From JBCBUE01 sp039818285 (GTDB lineage Bacteria; Planctomycetota; Phycisphaerae; Phycisphaerales; Phycisphaeraceae), in assembly GCA_039818285.1 (NCBI GenBank), contig JBCBUE010000053.1, positions 1-23,067 on the forward strand: a DNA stretch of 23,067 bases, in the 5' to 3' direction. Shown piece by piece: positions 8,701 through 17,100 of this stretch. A program made the translations under genes and the position numbers. Below the pieces are notes generated by a model. The model was not told where the DNA came from. It ran no database searches and saw only the letters and a program-made list of their open reading frames with translations. Positions within the stretch are counted from its first letter, which is position 1; every line of letters begins with the position of its first letter.

Positions 8701-8913
8701 ACCAAGCTGGCGTTCATCATCGGTTCGCTGCCGCTGGTGTTCGCCGTCGGGCCTGGCTCGAACACGCGCCACTCGATCGGGACGACGGTCGTGGGCGGGA
8801 TGCTGGCCGCCGCGGTGCTCAGCCTGCTGATCGTGCCGGTGCTGTTCGTGGTGTTCGAGTGGATGCGCGTCCGGCTTGGGTTTGTTCCCGAACGCGCCGA
8901 GCCGAACGACTGA
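5776..8913 (+). CDS. RND multidrug efflux permease (HAE1 family, AcrB/MexB-like)
   Basis: A 1,045-aa proton-driven inner-membrane pump, a normal length for HAE1 permeases (AcrB is 1,049). The GTG start overlaps the adaptor stop. The N-terminus MIDTFIRRPILASSIAIL is the standard first transmembrane entry, followed by NINGVEGMIYMSS in the porter domain. The proton-relay aspartates are present as D408-D409 in GLVVDDAIVVVENVERQF. The partner lysine is at about K939 in ALAAKNQILIVAFARQQ, followed by RLRPILMTKLAFIIGSLPLV. The two-fold repeat of six transmembrane segments plus a large periplasmic loop is clear. No substitution of a key residue was seen. Conserved motifs place it among hydrophobe/amphiphile exporters, not CusA-type metal pumps. 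It ends 21 bp from the convergent nagZ stop, and I see no terminator hairpin in that gap. Confidence 0.95.
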   Translation: MIDTFIRRPILASSIAILMIIAGAVCVFTLPVSQFPPIVPGTIGVSTSYPGASAQMVADVITTPLEKNINGVEGMIYMSSVSSNNGASSITVSFEVDYDLDIGQVEIQNAVQQAMGKLPQEVQQVGVSVEKKSTDLTAVINIYSPSGAFDSEYLGNYAQINIIDSVSRIDGVGSVINFGLKNYAIRVWLDPAKMAELDLDAMDVVSAIEDQNLEIPSGTIAQLPIPGRAAFQYQVNSQFQIPTPEEFADIVVKSTSDGGLIRVSDIGRAELGALDYGTSTTFDGQGTATLGVFQRPDANAFDVVDGLQKTMDELATRFPGDLEWKLTYATTNYVKASMRELVITLLQAVGLVVLVVFIFLQSWRTTIIPAVAIPVSLLFTFVVLGGFGYSINILSLLGLVLAVGLVVDDAIVVVENVERQFSLGEKSPRAAASRAMREVAGSIVATTAVMMAVFVPASFAPGATGQLFNQFALTIAFSVAISAFNSLSLSPALCGVLLRPRAEASRPFFLARWFNSVFGAFTRLYGTVIGGLARVWWLVLIVFVGFLWLAFEVARETPQAFVPLEDQGWMFVAVELPEAASFDRTHEVVLQVAEILRGEEMIEDVTTVSGYNFLESYEESNAGVAFGIFKPWDERTTAATQVPAVLETFNEEFAAIPGAAVIAVAPPSIPGLGTTGGFELEVLDIEGKGSQALADATTRFIDAAMARPEVGRMLSTFVPDVPQLYVDVDREQASALNVSIKDIYQTLQVYLGSLYVNNWNRYGQVYQVMVQAEGRARERIDDIGRLHVSNRSGEMIPLDQFVTIDTIVAPDGVQRYNLYPSSLIIGRPGDGYSGAQAIKAIDEVAKTTLASDGFDFAWTGLVYQELGVVRLLAIIFTLGVVAVFLVLAGLYESWSLPFVILLPVPLAMLGAFTALMIRGMPLDVYGQIALLMMIALAAKNQILIVAFARQQREEGKGILEAAINAARVRLRPILMTKLAFIIGSLPLVFAVGPGSNTRHSIGTTVVGGMLAAAVLSLLIVPVLFVVFEWMRVRLGFVPERAEPND

Positions 8914-8934
8914 AACGTTACATCGAGCGGATCG

Positions 8935-9942
8935 TTACTCACCCAGCTTGGCGATCTGCCGATCGGCGACGTCCGCCGACCGGTGGATTCGAGCGGCCGT
9001 TTCCAAGAGACGAGTGGCGTTCAATTCTCCGTCTTCGGCAGCCGCCACGAGGCTTTGCACGACGCGATCCGCCAGCGCCTGGTCGTGGCCGACGAGCAGC
9101 ACGTCGACCCCGGCATGCAGCGCCTCGATCGCCGCTCGCTCGGCGCTCATCGTTTCCTTGATGGCCGCCATCTCGAGATCGTCGCTGACGATAAGTCCCT
9201 TGAACCCGAGATCGCCGCGAAGCAACTCGGTGAGGACGGCGGGGCTGACCGTCGCCGGCCGCTCGGCGTCGTAAGCCTCGACGATCAGGTGCCCGGGCAT
9301 GACACAGTCCACGCCGGCCTGGATCGCGGCGATGAACGGTAACAGCTCGCGAGACCGGATCGTCTCGCGGGGCGTCGCGACGCGCGGCAGCGTCAGGTGG
9401 CTATCGTCGGGCGTGTCGCCGTGGCCCGGGAAGTGCTTGGCGCAAGCCATCACGCCGGACGCTTGGATACTGCGGATCACGGCGGCACCCAGCGTGCTGA
9501 CCATCCTCGCATCAGCTCCGAGCGAACGATCGCCGATCACCCGACTGTCTCGGTTCGTCGCCAGGTCCAGCACCGGCGCCAGCGCCAGGTTGAACCCCAC
9601 GTCCGCCAGTTCGCCGCCGATCAGGCTGCCGTGGGCGAGGGCAACGTTCTCGTCTCCGCTTGCCCCGACCTCCACCATTGGCCCCGGCACGCTGAAGCCT
9701 TCTCGCAGGCGTGCCACCCGCCCGCCTTCTTGGTCGACGGCGCGGAGGATCGGCCGGCCCGCGTGCTCGCGGATTTGTCCCATCAGCTCGGCCACCTGCG
9801 CTCTCGACTCGGCGTTGTGAGCAAAGGCGATCACGCCGCCCAGCCCGCGGTCCAGCCACGCCCGCAGATCGTCGTCGAGGCTCGTCCCCGCAAAGCCGAT
9901 GCAGAGATGGCCGTGGACCGCGCGCTCGAGCTCGGTGTTCAT
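8935..9942 (-). CDS. nagZ: Beta-N-acetylhexosaminidase NagZ (GH3), peptidoglycan recycling
   Basis: This GH3 enzyme removes GlcNAc from GlcNAc-anhydroMurNAc (peptides) during cell-wall recycling. The 335-aa length and single-domain TIM barrel match proteobacterial NagZ. Diagnostic motifs are VDQEGGRVARLR (69-80), VIGDRSLG (135-142), KHFPGHGDTPDDSH (169-182), which carries the Asp180/His182 acid-base dyad loop, and IVSDDLEMAA (251-260) with the nucleophile at Asp254. No signal peptide is present (MNTELERAVHGHLCIGFAG), so it should be cytoplasmic, implying import of its substrate. The ATG at 9942 has only a weak upstream purine stretch. It diverges from the SSS transporter-anmK-murQ operon, which supports the recycling role over general chitobiose hydrolysis. 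Confidence 0.93.
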   Translation of the reverse strand: MNTELERAVHGHLCIGFAGTSLDDDLRAWLDRGLGGVIAFAHNAESRAQVAELMGQIREHAGRPILRAVDQEGGRVARLREGFSVPGPMVEVGASGDENVALAHGSLIGGELADVGFNLALAPVLDLATNRDSRVIGDRSLGADARMVSTLGAAVIRSIQASGVMACAKHFPGHGDTPDDSHLTLPRVATPRETIRSRELLPFIAAIQAGVDCVMPGHLIVEAYDAERPATVSPAVLTELLRGDLGFKGLIVSDDLEMAAIKETMSAERAAIEALHAGVDVLLVGHDQALADRVVQSLVAAAEDGELNATRLLETAARIHRSADVADRQIAKLGE

Positions 9943-10089
9943 CGATGCCGTTCCGCGCTCGCCGGATGCTGTGAGGGCCTCGCGTCCTTGGCGTCCGCCA
10001 CCGGCAAAGGTCGATAAGTTGATCGAGCCAGCACGCAGTCCAGTGTAAGCCCGGCTGCGACCGCTGCCCCGAGGTGAAGAGACCCGCCC

Positions 10090-10095
10090 GAGGAG
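10090..10095 (+). promoter_or_regulatory. Ribosome binding site deciding the TTG start of the SSS transporter
   Basis: GAGGAG sits 6 nt before TTG at 10102, the best-placed Shine-Dalgarno in this divergent region. It decides the choice of TTG over downstream starts, because no in-frame ATG occurs before the first transmembrane segment. The remainder of the 159-bp nagZ/transporter gap (9943-10101) must hold both promoters, but I could not pick convincing -35/-10 pairs. A weak 5-bp inverted repeat, TCGAT/ATCGA, lies near 10011-10026. Confidence 0.6.
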
Positions 10096-10101
10096 TCTTG
10101 G

Positions 10102-11991
10102 TTGGAGCCCGCGACACCGACGCCCGAAGTCCTGAACTCATTTCACCCGGTAGACGGGCTCGTAATCGTGGGGTATCTCGCCGTGGTCAGTGTCCTGGGC
10201 GTGGCTTTGGCCGGACGCCAACGTTCGATGGAGGACTTTTTTCGGGGGGGCGACCGCCTGCCCTGGTACGCCGTCTCGGCCTCGTTGATCGCGACGATCG
10301 TCTCGGCCGTGACGTTCATCGGCGTTCCAGCGGTGGCCTTTCGCGAGGGTGGCAACTTCACCTACCTGCAGTTCGGGATCGTCGCCGGACTGCTCAGCCG
10401 GCTCGTCGTCGCGTTCGTGCTCGTACCGGCTTACTACCGGCATCGCGTCTACAGCCCGTACGACTTCATGGGCCGAAGGCTGGGCGAATCGGCCCGGGCG
10501 GTGACGACGGCCCTGTTCTCGCTGCTCGGCCTGCTCGCCCAGTCGGCTCGCGTGTACCTCACGGCGGTTGTGCTCAGCTTGATGCTCGCCGGGCCTCTGT
10601 CTTCCCTCCAGCGAGCGACGGGGATCGACGCGTTTGCCTGGGCGGTGATCATGATCGGGGCGGTGGCGGTGGCGTGGACGCTGCTGGGCGGGATCGCGAC
10701 AGTGGTGTGGACGGACGCGATGCTGCTGATCGTCTTCGTTCTCGGCGGGCTGGTCGCGCTGGGGGTGATCGCCGTCGAGCTGTCGGGCGGTCTTTTTGCG
10801 GGCCTGTCGGACATCATCTTCTCGGGTGTCGAGACGGGGAAGTTCAAGCTGTGGAGCCTTGGCGCGTCGAGCGACCGATGGTCGGCCTTCTTGACCGATC
10901 CCTACACCGTTTGGGCGGCGATCTTTGCCGTCACGTTCGGCAACATCGGGCAGTACGGCACCGATCAACTGCTCGCTCAACGCATCTTCTGCTGCCGTGG
11001 CCGGCGATCGGCTCAGGCGGCGATCCTGAGCAGCTGGGCCGGTGAACTGGTCGCCGCGTTGATGCTGCTGGTCGGCGTCGGGCTCTGGGCGTTCTACCGC
11101 GCTCACCCCGAGCGGCTGGCCACCGGCGACGTGGCGGACAACCCCGACAACGTCTTCCCGATCTTCATCCTGACGCAGGTGCCCGTGGGGCTACGCGGCC
11201 TGATCCTGGCGGGCGTGTTCGCGGCGGCGGTGTCAAGCCTGACGTCGATCATTGCCGCGCTGGCGCAGACGACGCTCTCCGCCACGTACCTTCCCTGGCG
11301 TTCGAGGGGAGGCAAAACGGACGCGACCACATCGACGGAACTTTTGCTGGTCTCGCGGCTGCTGATCGTGATGTGGAGTGTTCTGCTGTGCGCTGCGGCG
11401 TTCGCCGTTCGCTTCTACGTCGATTCGTCTCGGGAGGCCGGCGAGGACGTCCCGCTGCTGGACCTGGCGTTGGGCTTGGCCAGCTACGTCGTCGGCGCAC
11501 TTTTAGCGGCCTTCCTGCTGGCATGGCTGCCGTTGCGAATCAGCGGTTACGGCCTGATCTGGTCCGCGCCCTTGTCGGTCGTTGCGGTCTACGCTTCGCG
11601 ATCGCACGACCCCGGCTTGCCGGATTCCCTCCAGGCATATCTGACTGGTTGGTCGACGTCACACGGCTTCTTGACGATCATGCTGGCATGCGGGCTGTTG
11701 CTGATGCTGACGTGGGTGCTGTCCGCGTGCCTGGGGCCGCGTTCGATGCGTGGGGCGCGATTGGCTAGGACGCCTTGGGCGATGCTTGGCGCGGCGTGGA
11801 TCGTCTGGCTCTCGACACAAGGCTACTTCCCGGGTGAGATCGATCCGATCACCGGGACACCCGCGCAAATCAGCGTTGCCTGGCCCTGGTACGCGCCGCT
11901 GGGCGGTCTGACGGCGATCGTGTTCGGTTATCTTCTCGCCGATCGGCGTGAGCGACCCCCCGTGCGCGACGAAACGGAGTCAGTGGTTTGA
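10102..11991 (+). CDS. Sodium:solute symporter (SSS family), putative amino-sugar/muropeptide importer
   Basis: A 629-aa integral membrane protein with roughly 14 hydrophobic segments. SSS-family features in order: RSMEDFFRGGDRLPWYAVSA leading into SLIATIVSAVTFIGVPAVAF (TM1-2 of the LeuT fold), YSPYDFMGRRLG, ATVVWTDAMLLIVFVLGG, FGNIGQYGTDQLLAQRIF, and AVSSLTSIIAALAQTTLS with the serine-rich sodium-site helix. Family members co-transport sugars, sialic acid, amino acids or nucleosides with sodium. Substrate cannot be read from sequence. Its position directly ahead of anmK (4-nt TTGA overlap) and divergent from nagZ suggests anhydro-MurNAc, MurNAc or GlcNAc-anhydroMurNAc. The TTG start is supported by the GAGGAG ribosome site. 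The last three or four membrane segments extend beyond the common 13-segment core. Confidence 0.9.
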   Translation: MEPATPTPEVLNSFHPVDGLVIVGYLAVVSVLGVALAGRQRSMEDFFRGGDRLPWYAVSASLIATIVSAVTFIGVPAVAFREGGNFTYLQFGIVAGLLSRLVVAFVLVPAYYRHRVYSPYDFMGRRLGESARAVTTALFSLLGLLAQSARVYLTAVVLSLMLAGPLSSLQRATGIDAFAWAVIMIGAVAVAWTLLGGIATVVWTDAMLLIVFVLGGLVALGVIAVELSGGLFAGLSDIIFSGVETGKFKLWSLGASSDRWSAFLTDPYTVWAAIFAVTFGNIGQYGTDQLLAQRIFCCRGRRSAQAAILSSWAGELVAALMLLVGVGLWAFYRAHPERLATGDVADNPDNVFPIFILTQVPVGLRGLILAGVFAAAVSSLTSIIAALAQTTLSATYLPWRSRGGKTDATTSTELLLVSRLLIVMWSVLLCAAAFAVRFYVDSSREAGEDVPLLDLALGLASYVVGALLAAFLLAWLPLRISGYGLIWSAPLSVVAVYASRSHDPGLPDSLQAYLTGWSTSHGFLTIMLACGLLLMLTWVLSACLGPRSMRGARLARTPWAMLGAAWIVWLSTQGYFPGEIDPITGTPAQISVAWPWYAPLGGLTAIVFGYLLADRRERPPVRDETESVV

Positions 11992-13214
11992 CCGGCGAGC
12001 GTGACGATGCCGTGCACGAGCGATTCGCGCTGGGCTGCATGTCGGGCACGAGCCTGGACGGCCTGGACGTCGCGCTCGTTCGTCTGACGGGGCGACGCCA
12101 CGCCTTGGCTGCTCAAGTGGTTCGACATGCCGCGACCCCTTTCGAGGACGGCTTGCGAGGTGAGCTGACTGCGCTCGCCAGCGATCGTCCCACGCCGCCG
12201 AGCGACATCGCCAGGCTCGCCCGAGAACTCGGCGATCTCCATGCCGACCTGTGCGAAAGCACGATCGAAGGTCTCGATTCGGCCGTTGCGTCGAGGATCG
12301 CGTTCGTCGCTGCCCACGGCCAGACGATCACGCATCACCCCACCGGCGTCGCCGGCTCGGGCCGGGGCTTCACTTGGCAACTGCTCGACCCGTTCCCGAT
12401 CGCGCATCGCTTGGGCGTGCGTGTCTGCACGGACCTGCGTGGAGCCGACCTGGTGGCGGGCGGCGAAGGGGCGCCGATCACGCCCGCGGCCGACCCCGTG
12501 CTTTTCCCCGTGGATCGCGCGATCGTGGTCAATCTCGGCGGGGTCGTGAACGCCACGCGGTGGAGCCGAGTCGTCGAGCCTCCGTCCGCGGAACCTTCAG
12601 TGACCATCGAAGGCGCGGACATCGGCCCCTGCAATCTTCTGCTGGACCCGCTCGCCTCCGCCTTGCTGCACGGCGCGAGGTACGACGCGGCCGGCCAAGT
12701 GGCCTCGGGCGGGAGAGCTCGGGCGGAGTTGATCGACGCGATCGATGCGGCGATCGACCGTGGTCTGACTACATCGGACGGGATCGCACCGTCACGACCG
12801 CTCTCTCTGGGGCGTGAGCAGTTCGGCCTTCGGATGATCGAACACGTCATGCAAGTGGCGAGCGCCATGGGTGCGACTCCGCCGGATGTGCTCGCATCGG
12901 CGGTGGATGCGGTGGCGGGACGGATCGCGCGCTGGTGCTCCGCGGACGGCACGGCGGACGTGATTCTTGCCGGTGGGGGCGTGCGAAACCGGGCGTTGAT
13001 CGCTCGACTGACCGCTCGGATGCCTGGGGCGCGGGTCAAGACATCGAGCGACTACGGCGTTGTTCCCGAGGCGAGAGAGGCGGCGGCGATGGCCGTGCTC
13101 GGCGCGATGTCGCTCGACGGATTGAGCATCACCGTTCCTTCGATCACCGGCGCAACTCAACCGGGCCCGGCGGGGCGCTGGACGCTCGCTCGCGATACGC
13201 TCTGCGAGCCATGA
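11988..13214 (+). CDS. anmK: Anhydro-N-acetylmuramic acid kinase AnmK
   Basis: AnmK hydrolyses the 1,6-anhydro ring of anhydro-MurNAc and phosphorylates it with ATP to give MurNAc-6-phosphate. Diagnostic motifs are LGCMSGTSLDGLD (about 15-27, phosphate 1), AAHGQTITHHPTG (108-120), CTDLRGADLVAGGEGAPITP (147-166), VVNLGGVVN (180-188), ILAGGGVRN (adenosine site) and the C-terminal EAREAAAMAVLG and PSITGATQP. At 408 aa it is somewhat longer than the roughly 370-aa E. coli enzyme. The usual DTGPGN motif reads D211-IGPCN: the catalytic Asp is kept, but Thr and Gly are replaced by Ile and Cys. The TTG start overlaps the transporter stop (TTGA). GTG at 12012, giving a shorter leader, is an alternative. 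It overlaps murQ by 4 nt. Confidence 0.93.
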   Translation: MTGERDDAVHERFALGCMSGTSLDGLDVALVRLTGRRHALAAQVVRHAATPFEDGLRGELTALASDRPTPPSDIARLARELGDLHADLCESTIEGLDSAVASRIAFVAAHGQTITHHPTGVAGSGRGFTWQLLDPFPIAHRLGVRVCTDLRGADLVAGGEGAPITPAADPVLFPVDRAIVVNLGGVVNATRWSRVVEPPSAEPSVTIEGADIGPCNLLLDPLASALLHGARYDAAGQVASGGRARAELIDAIDAAIDRGLTTSDGIAPSRPLSLGREQFGLRMIEHVMQVASAMGATPPDVLASAVDAVAGRIARWCSADGTADVILAGGGVRNRALIARLTARMPGARVKTSSDYGVVPEAREAAAMAVLGAMSLDGLSITVPSITGATQPGPAGRWTLARDTLCEP

Positions 13215-14137
13215 GCGACATGCCCAGCCCACCGGATCGCGGGCACCTGCCGACCGAGCGACGTCCCAGCGATCCGACCCACCTCGATCCTCTAGACACC
13301 TCAAGGCTAGTTCGCGGACTGATCGGTGCTCAACGGCCCGCGGTCGACGCCGTGGCGGAGGCCTCGCCGCAGCTCGCGGCGCTCGTGGATGACACGATCG
13401 CCTCGATCCGCCGCGGCGGACGGTTGATCTATCTCGGCGCAGGCACGAGCGGTCGGCTCGGCGTCCTCGATGCCAGCGAGTGCCCCCCCACGTTCAGTCT
13501 TCCGCACGGCGTGGTGGTCGGTCTGATCGCGGGCGGGGACGCCGCGCTGCGCAAGAGCAGTGAAGCCAAGGAAGACCACCCCGAGGCGTTCACGGACGAC
13601 CTCAACAAGCTCGGCGTGGCGGAGCGTGACGTGGTCGTCGGCATCACGGCCGGCGGGACCACGCCTTGCGTGCACGGCGGCCTGGCCTTGGCCGCGGGCC
13701 GTGGGGCCGTGACGGGGATCGTGGCCTGCGCTCCCGTCGAGCCCTGGCGCGCTCGACACGTCGTTGTCCTGAACACCGGGCCCGAGCCGATCACCGGTTC
13801 GACCCGTCTCAAAGCGGGCACGGCCACGAAGCTCGCGCTCAACACGCTTACGACGGCTGTGATGGTCGGGCTGGGCAAGACCTACGGCGATCTGATGGTG
13901 GACCTGCGCGCGACGAACGAGAAGCTTCGAGACCGAGCGATCCGCATCATTCGCGAGGTCTGCAAGGTCGATCGTTCGGCCGCCGCCGAGCTGCTGGAGC
14001 GAGCCGATGGCCAGGCGAAGCTGGCGATCACGATGGCAAGGCTCGGCCTGGATCGCGAGACGGCGGAGGGCCGCCTTGCGGCCGTCGACGGGCGGCTAGC
14101 GGAAGTCTTAGGGCCGCCGCCTCGGCCGTCGCGATGA
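13211..14137 (+). CDS. murQ: N-acetylmuramic acid 6-phosphate etherase MurQ
   Basis: MurQ cleaves the lactyl ether of MurNAc-6-phosphate to give GlcNAc-6-phosphate and D-lactate, the step after AnmK. The 308-aa length fits (E. coli 298). The SIS-domain signature GAGTSGRLGVLDASECPPTF is intact, with Glu90 at the position of the E. coli catalytic Glu83, and KEDHPEAF holds Glu121 at the second acidic position (Glu114). Also seen are VVVGITAGGTTPCVHGGL, where E. coli reads ASGRTPYV, and the strongly conserved ITGSTRLKAGTATKLALN and GDLMVDLRATNEKLRDRA. The ATG at 13211 lies in an ATGA overlap with the anmK stop, so I prefer it over upstream in-frame starts that would lie inside anmK. The stop is 3 bp from the convergent beta-galactosidase stop, leaving no room for a dedicated terminator. 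Confidence 0.95.
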   Translation: MSDMPSPPDRGHLPTERRPSDPTHLDPLDTSRLVRGLIGAQRPAVDAVAEASPQLAALVDDTIASIRRGGRLIYLGAGTSGRLGVLDASECPPTFSLPHGVVVGLIAGGDAALRKSSEAKEDHPEAFTDDLNKLGVAERDVVVGITAGGTTPCVHGGLALAAGRGAVTGIVACAPVEPWRARHVVVLNTGPEPITGSTRLKAGTATKLALNTLTTAVMVGLGKTYGDLMVDLRATNEKLRDRAIRIIREVCKVDRSAAAELLERADGQAKLAITMARLGLDRETAEGRLAAVDGRLAEVLGPPPRPSR

Positions 14138-14140
14138 TCG

Positions 14141-17100
14141 CTAGAGCGTGTTGAGCCGATAGCCCCAGCGGTAGGTTCCCGGCGGAACCAGGTACGGCGG
14201 CAGCGTGTCGGGCCCGCAGCTGGCCGTGCCAAGGCCGCGGTGAGCGTGGTCCAGGCAGAGGATCGTCTCGGCGCGGCGGGTGAGTTCGTGCGTGTGCCCC
14301 GCGGCCGTGAGGTCGGCCGGGGTGTAGTGGCTCGCGGAGAACATGCACCGGCCATCGACGCACGACGCCAGGCCGGCGGGCTGCGTACTCCCGGGCAGCG
14401 GCGTCCAGCGCAGCGCTCGTCCGTCCTCGTTCGCGAGTTCGAGCCAGCGGACGTCGGTCTTCAGCCCGTGCTCCTGCGGCACGACGTACGGGACGTACTC
14501 GTCGGCGACGGTCGATCGATAGAGGGCGATCGGGGTTCCTGTCTTCCGATCGGGGTACGACTCGCCGGGCCCCCGACCGAACCATCGCATCCCTTCGAAG
14601 CCCTCGACCAATCGCCACACGACGCCGAGGCGAGGCAGGTCCGGCAACCCGCGGTCGATCACGCACCCGTTCTCCACCGTGAGCGCCCCCGAGTCGTCGA
14701 GCGTGTAGCGATGCCGATGAGAGATCGATCGCTCGGTGCCCTGACGATCCGTCGCGACCCAGCGATCGGTGATTTGAAACTGGATCGACCCGTCCCGACG
14801 CTTCGTGGGCCTGCGCAGCTCGGTCCCGGCGTGCTTGAGCCGATCCAGCCCGGCATTGCACCAACGCCCCAGGGGTTTCCAGTCGGCCCGCCACTGCTCG
14901 GGCTTTCCCTTCACCCCGTCGTTGCTCGTGGGTCCGCGCCAGACGTTCAGCGTCGGTCCGGCGGTGACGAGTTTCTGCCCATCGATTGACATGCCCGCGA
15001 GCCGTGGGCGGTCTCGATCGATCTTGAGCGTTACGCCTGAGGGCTCATGCTGGACCTTGAACCACCGTTTCGATTCGACCATGCCGGGCACATGGCGGGC
15101 CGTTCGTCGCCTCGATCCGTGGTTTGCCGTGGCGTCGCTACCCGTGTTGCGGATGGGGAACTGCTCCCACGCGAGGACGTGACCCTTGGGGCACCACGGC
15201 GTCTTGTGGGTCGCGATCGCTTCGACCAGGACCATCGCCTCACCGGGGGGCCGGGTGTCCGGCAGGGCGAGGGCGACGCGCGTCGATCGTTGCGGCGCCG
15301 TCGTGGGGTTCGGGGCGAACGTGCCCGAGGCGATGCGCCTGCCGTCGACGTCCAACCGCCAGCGGAACTCGAGCCAGGCGAGGTCCGTGAAGTACTGCTT
15401 GTTGGTGACTTTCAGCTTGCCGCCGCGGTAGGGCCCGAACCCGATCGGCTGCATGAGCTTCTTGCACTCGGCCATCGCCGGGTGGGGCGTTCGGTCAGGA
15501 CCGATCAAGCCGTCGCACACGAACTCGGCGTCGTGGATGGTTTCGCCGAAGTCGCCGCCGTAGGCATACCAGGTCTGCCCGTCCGCGGTGGTCTGCCGAA
15601 GGCCGTGATCGATCCATTCCCAGATGAAGCCGCCCTGCAGGCCGTCGTACTTCTCGAACGCCTCCCAGTACTCCCGCAGCGTGCCGTTCGAGTTGCCCAT
15701 GGCGTGGGAGTACTCGCAAGGGATGCACGGGCGCGGATCGTTGTTGCGATGAGCCCAGTCGATGAGCTGTTGGACCCGTGGGTACATGGGTCCAAAGAAG
15801 TCGTTGGCGTGCCGGTCACCGCCGATCTCGACGTTCAGCCTCTGAATCCATCGCGCGCGGACAGCGCCCTCGTAGTGCAGCGGGCGGGACGGGTCGTAAC
15901 GGCGGATCCAGTCGGCCATGGCGTCGTGATTCTCGCCGTAGCCCGACTCGTTCCCCAACGACCAGGCGATCACCGACGGGTGATTCTTGGTCCGCGTCAC
16001 CATGTTCATCGCACGGTCGAGGAACGCCGGTCGCCACCGTGGGTCGCGACAGATCGTCGCGTAATTGTCGTGCGCCTCGACGTTGGCCTCGTCCATCACG
16101 TACAGGCCGTACTCATCGCAGAGCTCGTACCAGCGTCGGTCGTTGGGGTAATGAGCGTTACGGACGGCGTTGAAGTTATGTTGCTTCATCAGCCGGATGT
16201 CGCGCACCATGCTCTCGGTGCTCAGCGCCTTCGCGGTTTCAGGATCGTGTTCGTGGCGGTTGACGCCGCGGATCATCACGGCCTGGCCGTTGATCAATAG
16301 CTTGCGGTCGCGGATTTCAACATTGCGGAAGCCCACACGGCAGGCCGTGTATTCGATCGCGCGTTTCGCTGGCTTTCCCTTCCCATCATCGGGATGCAGC
16401 GAGACGAGCAGCGTGTATAGGTTGGGGGCCTCGGCCGACCAGGGCGCCACCTTCCGCAGATCGGCGGAGAACGAGGCGGTGTTGCGATGGCGGTGGTACT
16501 CACGATCGATCGCGACCGGCTTCCCGAGAGAGCGAGCCGACGCGCCCTCTGTGCTCAGGAGCTTGGCGACGACGTGCACGGCCTGGGTCGGCTCGGAGGT
16601 GAAGTTGAGCTTGACGTCGACCTCGATGCGGCCGCTCTCCCAGTCCTTGTTCAGGCTGGGCCGAGCGTGGACGTCCTCGACATAGGCGTGGTCCTGGCTG
16701 TAGAGGAATACTTCGCGGTAGATGCCGCCGAGCCACCATTGGTCCTGATCTTCGATGTACGAGGCGTCGGACCAGCGGATGACCGTCGCGGTGAGCTGGT
16801 TTCGGCCGGCTTGCAGAAAATCAGTGACATCGAACTCGCTCGGCAGTCGTGAGTCCTTGCTCATGCCGACCCATTGGCCGTTGACCCAGAGGCAGAGCAC
16901 GCTCTCGGCCCCCCCGACGTGGAGCACGACCCGCCGGTCGTGCCACGCCTCGGGCAGGTCAAACCGTCGTCGATAGACGCCCGTGGGGTTGTCCGCCGGG
17001 ACGCGCGGCGGATCGTTCTCGAATGGCATCACGACGTTCGTGTAGACGGGGTGGCTGTGCCCGTGCTGTGTCCAGTTGCTTGGGACGGGGAGCTTGTCCC

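Noticed and set aside
5518..8772. Very long open frame (1,084 codons) antisense to the RND permease
   Set aside because: It is composed of Asp/Arg/His/Gly-rich low-complexity sequence typical of a GC-rich reverse frame, while the opposite strand encodes a fully motif-supported permease.
15047..16300. 417-codon plus-strand frame inside the beta-galactosidase gene
   Set aside because: Antisense shadow; it covers the catalytic region of a well-supported GH2 enzyme.
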